Shown one piece after another: positions 17,296-26,036 of a stretch of DNA of 64,000 nt (positions are counted from its first letter, which is position 1; every line of letters starts with the position of its first letter). This stretch comes from Dorea_A amylophila (lineage in GTDB: Bacteria; Bacillota; Clostridia; Lachnospirales; Lachnospiraceae): the NCBI RefSeq assembly GCF_025567265.1, contig NZ_JAOQJW010000005.1:111726-175725 (forward strand). Reading direction: 5' to 3'. The position numbers were made by a program, and so were the translations under genes. The notes below the pieces were generated by a model that searched no databases, was not told where the DNA came from, and saw nothing but the letters and a program-made list of their open reading frames with translations.

Positions 17296-18087
17296 TTACA
17301 CTTTCCTTCTCTGTCTTGCGGCTTCGAACATCAACACCGAAGAAGCGATTGCCGCATTCAATGACTCTACCTGTCCAAGCATCGGGATCTTGACATAGCA
17401 GTCTGCCATGTCTGCGATCTCGCGTCTCAGGCCATTCCCCTCGTTCCCAATCAGGAATGCACATGGATTCGTCAGGTCTTCCTCATCATAGGAATTCGTT
17501 CCTTCCAGATGTGCAGCATAAGTGGTGATACCTTTGTCTTTTAAATCCTGTATTCCTTTGCCAAGATCTTCCACATATACGAACGGCATGCGGTATATCG
17601 ATCCCATCGTTGAGCGGATTGTCTTCGGATTATAGACATCGACGCATTCTCTGTCCATGAGGATGCCGGTCACGCCAGCTCCTTCTGCTGTACGCAGGAT
17701 GGTTCCAAGATTGCCCGGATCCTGCAGATGGTCTAATACCATGATCAGCGGGCATTTTGCCGAAGTCAGTTCATTGATTTCATGGTTCATCTGTTCCACC
17801 ACGCACAGGATTCCCTGAGGGGTCTTAGTATCTGATGCATGGGCGAATACAGTATCTGTCAGTTCTTCCACTCTTACTTTAGAGTCTTTCAGGACTTCTT
17901 TTACGGTATCTTTTTCTTTTTTGTAAAAGGATTCGGATACATAGACTTCTTTTAACTTGTCGATCGGCACTTCCCTGAACATACGGATTCCTTCTACCAG
18001 GAAGATGCTTTCTTCGTCTCTTAATTTTCTCTTCTTCTTTAAATTCACCAGACGTTTGATTCTGGCGTTGGATGTGCTTGTGATCAT
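17296..18087 (-). CDS. TrmH-family RNA 2'-O-methyltransferase
   Basis: A 263-residue SpoU/TrmH methyltransferase, which transfers a methyl from SAM to a ribose 2'-OH, probably in rRNA. An N-terminal RNA-binding substrate domain (about 1-95) precedes the SPOUT knot: LDHLQDPGNLGTILRTAE (motif 1), AFLIGNEGNGL (motif 2) and IPMLGQVESLNAAIASSVLMFE (motif 3). The target base cannot be told from sequence. It lies alone between the NfeD/SPFH pair and a two-component system. Confidence 0.93.
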   Translation of the reverse strand: MITSTSNARIKRLVNLKKKRKLRDEESIFLVEGIRMFREVPIDKLKEVYVSESFYKKEKDTVKEVLKDSKVRVEELTDTVFAHASDTKTPQGILCVVEQMNHEINELTSAKCPLIMVLDHLQDPGNLGTILRTAEGAGVTGILMDRECVDVYNPKTIRSTMGSIYRMPFVYVEDLGKGIQDLKDKGITTYAAHLEGTNSYDEEDLTNPCAFLIGNEGNGLRREIADMADCYVKIPMLGQVESLNAAIASSVLMFEAARQRRKV

Positions 18088-18147
18088 ATATGTTGTTCCT
18101 CGTGTTTCTTATTTATTTACATTATCATATCATATCCTCCATTGAAT

Positions 18148-18183
18148 AAAAACCCCCCGGAGGTGTACCAGACCTCCGGAGGG
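18148..18183 (-). terminator. Terminator after the two-component operon
   Basis: CCCTCCGGAGGT (minus strand, from 18183) pairs with ACCTCCGGGGGG, with one mismatch, around a seven-base loop and is followed by TTTTTATTC. It lies 35 bases past the response-regulator stop. Confidence 0.85.
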
Positions 18184-18217
18184 TTTTGCATCTCAAAATA
18201 TTTTGCTACATTTTTAC

Positions 18218-18907
18218 TTACACCTTAAACCGATACCCAACACCCCATATCGTCTCGATATACTGCGGGTTGGATGTATCTACTTCTACTTTCTCACGGA
18301 TTTTCTTGATATGCACCGTTACCGTTGCGATATCCCCGATGGACTCCATATCCCAGATCTCCCGGAATAACTCTTCTTTCGAATATACGTGGTTCGGATG
18401 GCTCGCAAGGAATGTCAGCAGATCGAATTCCTTCGTCGTAAATGTGCGTTCTTCTCCGTTCACCCACACACGTCTTGCAGTTGTATCAATCTTCAGTCCT
18501 CTGATCTCGATCACTTTATTCTTCTCTGCCGCACTTCCGGTCAGACGGTCGTATCTTGCCAGATGCGCTTTTACTCTCGCCACCAGTTCACTTGGACTAA
18601 ACGGCTTTGTCATATAATCATCCGCACCGAGTCCCAGTCCCCTAATCTTATCGATATCATCTTTCTTCGCAGATACCATCACGATCGGTGTATTCTTCAC
18701 ATCACGCACCTGACGGCAGATATCGAATCCGTCCGTTCCCGGCAGCATCAGATCCAGGATCAGAAGATCATAATCTTCGTTCAGGGCTTTCTGAAGTCCT
18801 GTATCTCCGTCATTTGCAACCTCTACGGTGAACCCGCTCAGTTCCAGATAATCCCGTTCCAGATCTGCAATTGCTTCTTCGTCTTCTACTATTAATATCT
18901 TACTCAT
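18218..18907 (-). CDS. OmpR-family response regulator
   Basis: A 229-residue regulator: a receiver domain (1-115) with acidic pocket near residues 9-10, phosphoacceptor Asp52 in LLILDLMLPG and the conserved Lys in VSAKKDD, then a winged-helix DNA-binding domain (about 130-229, ending TIWGVGYRFKV). Its start overlaps the 3' end of the histidine kinase gene by eight bases, so the two form one operon and a cognate pair. The sequence does not show the target genes. Confidence 0.96.
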   Translation of the reverse strand: MSKILIVEDEEAIADLERDYLELSGFTVEVANDGDTGLQKALNEDYDLLILDLMLPGTDGFDICRQVRDVKNTPIVMVSAKKDDIDKIRGLGLGADDYMTKPFSPSELVARVKAHLARYDRLTGSAAEKNKVIEIRGLKIDTTARRVWVNGEERTFTTKEFDLLTFLASHPNHVYSKEELFREIWDMESIGDIATVTVHIKKIREKVEVDTSNPQYIETIWGVGYRFKV

Positions 18908-20393
18908 TGACTGGTACCTCCTGATACTTTCTTAGTACAAAATACATTGTCGTTCCGGTCTCTTCTCTGCTTGTTGCCCAGATCTTACCGCCGTGTTCTT
19001 CTACAATCTTCTTTACTACAGACAAACCGATTCCACTTCCTCCGGTGGAAGAATTTCTCGACGCGTCGGTACGGTAAAACCGGTCAAAGATATTCGGCAG
19101 GTCTTTTGCCGCAATTCCTTTTCCGTTGTCTTCCAGTTCAATCTGTACAAAATCTCCTACATCTTTGACACGCAGATTGATCATTCCCTTTGGTTTGTCC
19201 ATATATTTCAACGAATTGTTGACAATATTGTGAATCACACGTTTTACCTGCTCCGGGTCTGCAATGATCCGTACATTCTTCTCTACATAATTAAAATAAC
19301 CAAATCCTACATTCTGTGCTGCCAGTTCAACCGACAGGTCATCCGCACAGTCGTTGAAATATTCATTCGCCGACACGATATTAAAATTGTAAGGGATCTT
19401 ATTCGTATCGATCTTAGAATATAATGTCAGCTCATTGATCAGCGTATTCATCTCTGTCGCTTTATTGTAGATTGTTCTGACATACCGGTCTATCTTCTCC
19501 GGTGTATCTGCAACACCATCTATAATTCCTTCGGCATAACCTTTGATCGTTGTCACAGGTGTCTTCAGATCATGTGAAATGTTACTTATCAGTTCTTTAC
19601 TTTCTTTGTCATATTTCAATTTTTCTTCGGCACTTTCCTTCAGGCGTCCTCTCATCTCTTCCAGGCTCTGGCAGAGTTTTCCAAGTTCATCGTCAGCCTC
19701 CGGTTTCAACTCAAAATCCAGATTCCCATCCTTGATATTCTGCGCCGCTGTCTGCATCTTGCCGATCGGCCCCATAACCGCACGGTAAATCCATATAATA
19801 AGAGCTGCCGAAGTAAGTATCAGTATTACTACAATTCCAATCAGGATTTCGCAGAAAAACTGTCCAACCTCCGGAATTACATTGGATACATCTGACACAA
19901 TGAACGCACTTCCCTTATTGCCGTCATCATATCTGAAATCTACCTGTTTTACCAATGCTTCTGCATCCCCGCCAAGATAAATTCCGTTCTCCGATGTTGT
20001 ATCTGTATCTCCATATTCCGGCAATTGTTCGATCACCGCTTTTACACGATCATCATCGCTGCCCGTATATACGATTGTTCCGTCTTTTCTCACCAGCAGG
20101 TATGCATTCTTATTCTCCAGTTTTTTATTAAACTGATCCAGTTCTGTCGCATCTTCCATCTCAGATGCCTGCTCTGACATATCCTTCAGTTCATGATACG
20201 GCTTCTCCGTAACACGTGCAAGTACCTGCATGGAATTCGTAAAATCAGAAATCGTCGTTCCTGTAATCCCATAATTCTTCTCCACCACTCCGATCTGATA
20301 GTGGCATACCATTGAAACCATCATGGCTGCCATAAGAACCGGTATAATGATAATCGTAAAAAATGCTATAACTAATCGCGTTTTCAGCTTCAT
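18900..20393 (-). CDS. Sensor histidine kinase
   Basis: A 497-residue membrane histidine kinase. TM1 is about residues 7-29 and TM2 about 181-204, with an extracellular sensor domain between them, then a HAMP domain (205-257), the H-box ELISNISHDLKTP with phosphoacceptor His274, and an HATPase domain with N-box HNIVNNSLKYM, G1 DNGKGI and G2 GGSGIGLSVV. The start was moved to ATG 20393, preceded by TGGAGGA, rather than a longer frame that would begin inside the metK terminator. The signal is unknown; it pairs with the adjacent OmpR-type regulator. Confidence 0.95.
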   Translation of the reverse strand: MKLKTRLVIAFFTIIIIPVLMAAMMVSMVCHYQIGVVEKNYGITGTTISDFTNSMQVLARVTEKPYHELKDMSEQASEMEDATELDQFNKKLENKNAYLLVRKDGTIVYTGSDDDRVKAVIEQLPEYGDTDTTSENGIYLGGDAEALVKQVDFRYDDGNKGSAFIVSDVSNVIPEVGQFFCEILIGIVVILILTSAALIIWIYRAVMGPIGKMQTAAQNIKDGNLDFELKPEADDELGKLCQSLEEMRGRLKESAEEKLKYDKESKELISNISHDLKTPVTTIKGYAEGIIDGVADTPEKIDRYVRTIYNKATEMNTLINELTLYSKIDTNKIPYNFNIVSANEYFNDCADDLSVELAAQNVGFGYFNYVEKNVRIIADPEQVKRVIHNIVNNSLKYMDKPKGMINLRVKDVGDFVQIELEDNGKGIAAKDLPNIFDRFYRTDASRNSSTGGSGIGLSVVKKIVEEHGGKIWATSREETGTTMYFVLRKYQEVPVNE

Positions 20394-20431
20394 GTATCTG
20401 TCCTCCACTAAAAAAATTATAGCATGAAAAA

Positions 20432-20456
20432 TGGGTGCTTCACACCAAAGCACCCA
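20432..20456 (-). terminator. Terminator after metK
   Basis: On the minus strand TGGGTGCTT (20456-20448) pairs with AAGCACCCA (20440-20432), with a seven-base loop, followed by TTTTTCATGC. It lies 18 bases beyond the metK stop, and a TATAAT for the kinase gene sits just downstream. Confidence 0.88.
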
Positions 20457-20474
20457 TAAACTTTTATAAAATTT

Positions 20475-21662
20475 CTATAAATATTTTTTCAGATCTTCTA
20501 CTTTGTCTAGTTTCTCCCATGGAAGATCAATATCTGTACGTCCGAAATGTCCGTAAGCCGCTGTCTGTTTGTAGATTGGTCTTCTAAGATCAAGCATCTG
20601 AATGATTCCTGCCGGGCGGAGATCAAAATTCTCACGAACGATCTCTACCAGTTTATCATCTTCTACTGCACCTGTTCCGAATGTATCTACCATGATAGAT
20701 GTCGGATGTGCTACACCGATTGCATAAGACAACTGAATCTCACATTTCTTAGCAAGTCCTGCAGCAACAATATTCTTGGCAACGTAACGTGCTGCATAAG
20801 CGGCAGAACGGTCAACCTTTGTACAGTCTTTTCCAGAGAAAGCCCCGCCGCCGTGACGTGCCATTCCACCGTAAGTATCTACGATGATCTTACGTCCTGT
20901 AAGTCCACTGTCTCCGTGTGGTCCGCCGATTACAAAACGTCCTGTCGGGTTGATGAAGAACTTTGTCTTCTCATCTACCATGCCCTCCGGAATGATTGCA
21001 TCGAATACATATTTCTTAATATCTTTATGGATCTGATCCTGTGTCACTTCCGGATCATGCTGTGTCGAAAGTACGACTGCATCCAGACGTGCCGGAACAC
21101 CATTCTCATCATATTCAACCGTAACCTGTGTCTTTCCATCCGGTCTTAAGTACGGAAGTGTTCCGTTCTTTCTTACTTCTGTAAGCTTTCTTGAGAGCTT
21201 GTGTGCCAGTGCGATCGGGTATGGCATATATTCCGGTGTCTCATCAGAAGCATAACCAAACATCATTCCCTGATCCCCGGCTCCGATTGCATCGATCTCT
21301 TCTTCGGACATTGTATGTTCTTTTGCTTCCAGCGCTTTATCAACACCCATAGCAATATCAGCCGACTGCTCATCGATTGCTGTGATCACACCGCAAGTCT
21401 CTGCATCGAATCCGAATTTTCCTCTTGTATATCCGATTTCTTTGATCGTGTCACGTACGATCTTCTGGATATCAACGTATGCATTCGTTGTGATCTCACC
21501 CATAACAAGTACCATACCTGTTGTAGTTGCTGTCTCGCATGCGACACGGCTCATTGGATCCTGTGCCATCAATGCATCCAGAATGGCATCAGAAATCTGA
21601 TCACACATTTTATCCGGATGTCCCTCTGTTACTGATTCTGACGTAAATAATCTTCTTTCCAC
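20475..21662 (-). CDS. metK: S-adenosylmethionine synthetase
   Basis: A 395-residue MetK, making SAM from methionine and ATP. Signatures: FTSESVTEGHPDKMCDQ at the N-terminus (ATP-binding His), GAGDQGMMFGYA in the middle, the flexible loop region, and GGAFSGKDCTKVDRSAAY (P-loop-like). The start is set at GTG 21662, because AAAGGAGA lies upstream and the protein then begins VERRLFTSE; a longer frame would add 12 residues covering the ribosome site. A SAM-I riboswitch and terminator lie in the leader, giving product feedback. Confidence 0.97.
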   Translation of the reverse strand: MERRLFTSESVTEGHPDKMCDQISDAILDALMAQDPMSRVACETATTTGMVLVMGEITTNAYVDIQKIVRDTIKEIGYTRGKFGFDAETCGVITAIDEQSADIAMGVDKALEAKEHTMSEEEIDAIGAGDQGMMFGYASDETPEYMPYPIALAHKLSRKLTEVRKNGTLPYLRPDGKTQVTVEYDENGVPARLDAVVLSTQHDPEVTQDQIHKDIKKYVFDAIIPEGMVDEKTKFFINPTGRFVIGGPHGDSGLTGRKIIVDTYGGMARHGGGAFSGKDCTKVDRSAAYAARYVAKNIVAAGLAKKCEIQLSYAIGVAHPTSIMVDTFGTGAVEDDKLVEIVRENFDLRPAGIIQMLDLRRPIYKQTAAYGHFGRTDIDLPWEKLDKVEDLKKYL

Positions 21663-21754
21663 GTTCTTCTCTCCTTTTTTCTTAAAACATTCCTGCATTC
21701 TTTCTCTCAGGATTGCCGACAGTTTTTTGTAGATTCCCCTGTTTTACCGAACTG

Positions 21755-21786
21755 AAAAACCGTCCACTTACATAAGTGGACGGTTT
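21755..21786 (-). terminator. Riboswitch expression-platform terminator
   Basis: On the minus strand AAACCGTCCACTT pairs with AAGTGGACGGTTT and is followed by TTCAG after a T run. It lies between the SAM aptamer and the metK start, where a SAM-stabilised terminator is expected. Confidence 0.88.
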
Positions 21787-21805
21787 GATATCTTCATAAA
21801 CCAAT

Positions 21806-21905
21806 CCTCTTATTGTTCGATCACTCGCTCAGGCTGGCACCTTCCATATATGGGGTTGCCGCAGTTTCATAGATCCTTTGTATCTCCACTGCTCTGAATA
21901 AGAGA
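21806..21905 (-). promoter_or_regulatory. SAM-I riboswitch (S-box)
   Basis: Read on the minus strand the leader begins CTCTTATTCAGAGCAGTGGAG, shows ATGAAACTGCGGCAACC and GGAAGGTGCCA, and closes with CAATAAGAG. These are the hallmark segments of the S-box aptamer: P1 from CTCTTATT/AATAAGAG, the kink-turn region, and the GGTGCCA core. It sits 140 bases upstream of metK and is followed by an intrinsic terminator, so high SAM should switch transcription off. Confidence 0.95.
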
Positions 21906-21940
21906 AAGTTTGCTTTTATTATATTTCTGGTACGACTAAG

Positions 21941-21969
21941 ACTTTACTCTATTTTACACATACTGTCAA
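21941..21969 (-). promoter_or_regulatory. Promoter of the riboswitch-metK transcript
   Basis: Minus-strand TTGACA (21969-21964) and TAAAGT (21946-21941) are spaced by 17 bases, about 35 bases upstream of the aptamer start. Confidence 0.65.
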
Positions 21970-21995
21970 TAGACATACCTAAGAAAATGTATCAT

Positions 21996-23288
21996 CTAGC
22001 CTACTTTTAATTTGAACTTCTGAATCGCTTTTTCAGAATCTACTCTTTCGATGATTCCACCAATGCTGCGAAGTTTCTCTTCGAATCTTTCATATCCTCT
22101 CTGGATATATACGATATCGTCTACGATTGTGATTCCGTCAGCTGCCAGACCAGCTATACAGAGTGCTGCTCCTGCACGAAGATCCGGTGCGCTCACTCTG
22201 GCTCCCGAAAATTCTGTCACGCCTTCAATCGTTGCAGAATTACCTTCTACTTTCACATTTGCACCCATTCTTGCAAGCTCATCCAGATATTTGAAACGGT
22301 TTTCAAAAATACTCTCTGTAATGATACTTGTCCCCTTACATAAAGCCAGTGTTACGCCGATCTGCGGCTGCATATCTGTCGGGAATCCAGGATACGGAAG
22401 GGTCTTCACATGTGTGCTTGTAAGATCTCCTTTTGATACGACACGTACAGCATCATCGAATTCTTCCACTTCACATCCGATTTCTACCAGTTTTGCGATC
22501 GTAGCCTCCAGATGCTTCGGAATAACATTCAGTACCGTTACATCTCCCTTTGTTGCTGCTGCTGCGAACATGAATGTTCCTGCTTCGATCTGATCCGGGA
22601 TCACAGAATATTCTGTTCTGTGAAGGCGCTGTACACCACGGATCTTGATCACATCTGTACCTGCTCCCCTGATGTTGGCTCCCATGCTGTTCAGGAAGTT
22701 CGCAACATCTACAACATGTGGCTCTTTTGCAACATTTTCCAGAATGGTAAGTCCTTCTGCCATAGCTGCTGCCATCATAACGTTAATCGTTGCTCCAACA
22801 CTTACCACGTCGAAATAAATATGCTTTCCGACAAGACGGTCTGCCTCTGCAACGATCTTGCCATGTTCAATATCTACATCTGCACCTAACGCACGGAATC
22901 CTTTGAGATGCTGGTCGATTGGTCTGCTTCCGATATTACATCCTCCCGGAAGTGCAACTTCGGCACGTTTATACTTTCCAAGTAATGCGCCAAGAAGATA
23001 ATAGGAAGCACGGATCTTCTTAATATAATCATACTCAATATCTACGTTCTTGATACTGGCTCCATTAATCTTTACTGTATGACGGTCGACACGGTGTACC
23101 TTCGCTCCAATCCCCTCGATTGCATCGATCAGTACGTTAATGTCATTCACATCTGGTAAGTTATCGATTAATACGGTCTCATCTGTCATAATTGCTGCTG
23201 CAAGAATTGCAAGTGCCGCGTTCTTGGCACCGCCGATTTCCACTTCTCCCACAAGCGGATGACCGCCCTTAATAATATACTGTTCCAT
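21996..23288 (-). CDS. murA: UDP-GlcNAc 1-carboxyvinyltransferase
   Basis: A 430-residue MurA that adds enolpyruvate to UDP-N-acetylglucosamine, the first committed step of peptidoglycan synthesis. The inside-out EPSP-synthase fold is plain: IGGAKNAALAILAAA at the N-terminus with the KN motif, and catalytic Cys117 in LPGGCNIGSRPID. The presence of Cys rather than Asp at this position predicts fosfomycin sensitivity at the enzyme level (family knowledge). The start ATG 23288 is followed upstream by a clear promoter near 23430. Confidence 0.97.
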   Translation of the reverse strand: MEQYIIKGGHPLVGEVEIGGAKNAALAILAAAIMTDETVLIDNLPDVNDINVLIDAIEGIGAKVHRVDRHTVKINGASIKNVDIEYDYIKKIRASYYLLGALLGKYKRAEVALPGGCNIGSRPIDQHLKGFRALGADVDIEHGKIVAEADRLVGKHIYFDVVSVGATINVMMAAAMAEGLTILENVAKEPHVVDVANFLNSMGANIRGAGTDVIKIRGVQRLHRTEYSVIPDQIEAGTFMFAAAATKGDVTVLNVIPKHLEATIAKLVEIGCEVEEFDDAVRVVSKGDLTSTHVKTLPYPGFPTDMQPQIGVTLALCKGTSIITESIFENRFKYLDELARMGANVKVEGNSATIEGVTEFSGARVSAPDLRAGAALCIAGLAADGITIVDDIVYIQRGYERFEEKLRSIGGIIERVDSEKAIQKFKLKVG

Positions 23289-23415
23289 TAATTACACCTC
23301 ATTAATATTTATATGAATCTCTAATTACAATAAATCTTTTGTTCAATATTTATAACTATCTCAAATTGTACATAAATTTCTGCATCACAATATAACCCCA
23401 AAAGGGTTCGCGCCT

Positions 23416-23443
23416 ATTATAGCACAAATTTCTCAATTGTAAA
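23416..23443 (-). promoter_or_regulatory. Promoter upstream of murA
   Basis: Minus-strand TTTACA (23443-23438) and perfect TATAAT (23421-23416), 16 bases apart, lie about 130 bases upstream of the murA ATG. The leader between them and murA is AT-rich with no gene. Confidence 0.6.
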
Positions 23444-23510
23444 ATATTTTTTACAGTTATGTAATTTTATTGTAACATATTCCAATTGTTCTATCTATAC
23501 TTGTGCACTT

Positions 23511-24014
23511 TTACTCCCCTAATGCATCTAATACCGATTCAATCGTATCTTCCAGCTTCTGATTATCTTCACACACTGTAATATCTGCATACTTTTCAAA
23601 AAGCTTTACTCTTTCATCATACAGATCTTTGAGCGTCTGTCCGTCACGCAGTACCACTCCACGGCCTTTGGCGTTTTTAAGTCTGCTGTTTATTGTCTCA
23701 AAGGATGCCTGTAAATATACGACTTTGCCGATTTCTTTATAATGTTTCATCGCATTTTCACAATATACTACGCTGCCTCCCGGCGAGATAACGGTACGTT
23801 CCGCTTTCACCTGTGCATTGACCCGGTCTTCTACTTTCAGGAAGCCATCCGGTCCAACGTCAGCAATAATATCTTTCAGAAGTTTTCCTTCTGATTCCTG
23901 GATCAGAATATCCGTGTCTACAAATCTGTATCCCAGTCTCTTTGCAATTACCACACCAACTGTACTTTTCCCGACTGCCGGCATCCCGATAAAAATAATG
24001 TTATTATCTGCCAT
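23511..24014 (-). CDS. aroK: Shikimate kinase
   Basis: A 167-residue P-loop kinase phosphorylating shikimate in aromatic amino acid synthesis. The Walker A motif GMPAVGKST spans residues 10-18; the DTD shikimate-binding motif is in RFVDTDILIQ; SPGGSVVY supplies the GG motif; RGVVLRD contributes the lid arginine. Normal length. No other aro genes are adjacent, so here it is a stand-alone gene. The start ATG 24014 has GGAGGG upstream. Confidence 0.93.
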   Translation of the reverse strand: MADNNIIFIGMPAVGKSTVGVVIAKRLGYRFVDTDILIQESEGKLLKDIIADVGPDGFLKVEDRVNAQVKAERTVISPGGSVVYCENAMKHYKEIGKVVYLQASFETINSRLKNAKGRGVVLRDGQTLKDLYDERVKLFEKYADITVCEDNQKLEDTIESVLDALGE

Positions 24015-24090
24015 GATGTGCCCTCCTGTATGTTATGTTCTGATTTTTTCTTTCATTTGAAAACTATAATTATCATCGCACAGTATAACA

Positions 24091-24135
24091 TACAAGAGGG
24101 CGAAGTGGAAGTTTTTTTCCAGATGCCCTCTTGTA
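24091..24135. other. Nested perfect hairpin upstream of aroK
   Basis: TACAAGAGGGC (24091-24101) and GCCCTCTTGTA (24125-24135) are perfect complements, and within them TGGAA/TTCCA forms a second stem around a T run. It abuts the stop of the 118-residue gene at 24138. It may act as that gene's terminator; the tail is not T-rich on the minus strand, so the role is uncertain. Confidence 0.45.
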
Positions 24136-24137
24136 GA

Positions 24138-24494
24138 TCAATATATTTTTTTACGTATCTCTCTATGTTCCACACGTCTCCTGCAAAGTTCCTGATATGT
24201 CATAACCTCGATCAGATCCATAAGCCAGGCACCCGGGTTCTCTTCTTCCTTCTCCGCCTTATCATAGATCCTGCGGCACATCAGACGAAGCTGCAGGCGG
24301 TCCGGATATTCATCATACATCATGCTTCCGTCATATTCCATTCTGTCACATTCCTCTTCCATATAAGGAAGTACTCTCTTCGCCGTATCCGGGTAAATGC
24401 TTTTCATATAGTCATAGTCTCTTCTCGCATTCCGGTCATCATTATACAGCAGCGGAACCGGATAAGCCATATAGAACGGTAATTTATTCTCCAT
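24138..24494 (-). CDS. Conserved hypothetical protein
   Basis: A 118-residue, charged, Tyr- and Met-rich protein (MAYPVPLLYNDDRNARRDYDYMKS, shown here in pieces: MAYPVPLLYNDD and NARRDYDYMKS) with an all-helical look and several Arg/Glu-rich C-terminal stretches (CRRRVEHREIRKKIY). There is no signal, no membrane segment and no recognised motif. It has an ordinary ATG start and stands alone between aroK and the sucrose locus. Function unknown. Confidence 0.65.
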   Translation of the reverse strand: MENKLPFYMAYPVPLLYNDDRNARRDYDYMKSIYPDTAKRVLPYMEEECDRMEYDGSMMYDEYPDRLQLRLMCRRIYDKAEKEEENPGAWLMDLIEVMTYQELCRRRVEHREIRKKIY

Positions 24495-24575
24495 AATCCT
24501 GATTGCTCCTTGGCGGTTCTATCTGTATTAAGATATGCACGGGGACATCAATCGGTGAATGAGAAACTATCTCTT

Positions 24576-26012
24576 CTAATTGAATGTTATCTCATATTTT
24601 TCAATATTAACGGTTGCCGCTTCATCACTAGTAAATATAATTTCATTTGCTTCCAATGGCGTAGGAATGACCACACTTGCCGTCTGCTCTCCATCATTAA
24701 TAAATAATTCTACAGAATATCTGTCCATGATAAAATGTAGTTTCGGCGCATGATGTTTTTCCGCAATTTCTATCTTTCTCACACAGACAACATCAGCATT
24801 TACACCACTGTAGGTCCGGTCAATTTCAATCTGATGTTTTTCCGGATAATATGTAAATGTTGTTGTATATTCTTCATTATGTGCCACATCTACCTTGAAC
24901 TCCCGGCCTTCTACATTCGTAAGTTCTACCGTCATGTCAATCACCCGGCCATTGATACCATCCAAAGACATCTGTCCGCTAATTTTCTGTTCTGTATAGA
25001 TGATTGGATTTTTCTTATACTTTTCCAGTTCTCTCACCGGACTTTGCCAGATTTTCCCATCTTTGATTTTTAATTCTCTTGGGAGTGTCATCATTCCCTG
25101 CCATTTCTGTCCTTTTGTCATGACACGTGCATCCCACGACTTCATCCATGCGACCATAATCCGCCTGCCATCCGGAAGTTCTGTTGTCTGTGGTGCATAA
25201 AAGTCCAGTCCATAATCTAGGCTTCTCTTTTTCTCCCATGCAAAATCCGATATTTCTTTTTCTGCATCTCCAATAATATAAATGGAATTATGACCGTTAT
25301 GAAATTCATACTTTTGAGCATGCATATTCTGCGGAGAACAAATGATTACAGGATACCCGTCTACTTCCAGATAATCCGGACACTCTAACATATCTCCATT
25401 CTTTCCGTCATTTCTCAAAAGAACTTTTTCATACCGCCAGTTTTTATAGTCCGCACTGCTAAATAAGACTATTTGCCCACAATTTTCCTCATAGCGATTG
25501 CCTACAACGCAATAATATCTGCCATCCTTTTTCCATATCTTCGGATCACGGAAGTCTTTTCTGTCAAATTTCTCCGGCATGATATCTCCTTTTATAACTG
25601 GATTATCCTGCCATTTTTCATAAGTCTTCCCATCTCCAATGGCAATGCACTGATTCTGGATTTCTTTTCCGTCTTTCTGGCTTACTCCTGTATAAAGCAG
25701 CACATGCTTTCCATCAGCTTCTACTGCACTTCCCGAGAAACATCCAATGTGATCATAATCCTGATCAGGTGCCATAGCTACCGGATATGCTTCCCATTTT
25801 ACCAGATCTTCGGTCACTTGATGCCCCCAGTGCATCGGTCCCCATTCTGTTTTATATGGATAGAACTGATAGAATAAATGTACTTTTCCCTGATATACAG
25901 AGAAACCATTCGGATCATTCATCCATCCTGTTTCCGGTGTCACATGGAATAATGATTTTTCTTTTTCATCTATGTGATTCTGTCTGATATATTCATTGGC
26001 TTTTTCAAGCAT
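24576..26012 (-). CDS. GH32 beta-fructosidase/sucrose hydrolase
   Basis: A 478-residue intracellular glycoside hydrolase of family GH32, cleaving sucrose, sucrose-6-phosphate or short fructans. The three catalytic carboxylates are visible: the nucleophile Asp33 in WMNDPNG, the stabiliser Asp in DFRDPKIW, and the acid/base Glu in ECPDYLEVDG. A five-bladed propeller is followed by a C-terminal beta-sandwich (from about residue 345). No signal peptide, so the substrate must be imported. Because the neighbours are an ABC importer and not a PTS, free sucrose or fructo-oligosaccharide is the likelier substrate (inference). It is the last gene of the operon. Confidence 0.93.
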   Translation of the reverse strand: MLEKANEYIRQNHIDEKEKSLFHVTPETGWMNDPNGFSVYQGKVHLFYQFYPYKTEWGPMHWGHQVTEDLVKWEAYPVAMAPDQDYDHIGCFSGSAVEADGKHVLLYTGVSQKDGKEIQNQCIAIGDGKTYEKWQDNPVIKGDIMPEKFDRKDFRDPKIWKKDGRYYCVVGNRYEENCGQIVLFSSADYKNWRYEKVLLRNDGKNGDMLECPDYLEVDGYPVIICSPQNMHAQKYEFHNGHNSIYIIGDAEKEISDFAWEKKRSLDYGLDFYAPQTTELPDGRRIMVAWMKSWDARVMTKGQKWQGMMTLPRELKIKDGKIWQSPVRELEKYKKNPIIYTEQKISGQMSLDGINGRVIDMTVELTNVEGREFKVDVAHNEEYTTTFTYYPEKHQIEIDRTYSGVNADVVCVRKIEIAEKHHAPKLHFIMDRYSVELFINDGEQTASVVIPTPLEANEIIFTSDEAATVNIEKYEITFN

Positions 26013-26036
26013 ACGTTCTTCCTCTTTTATTCTAAA

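Noticed and set aside
20394..20453. 20-residue extension of the histidine kinase
   Set aside because: It runs back into the metK terminator; a good ribosome site precedes ATG 20393.
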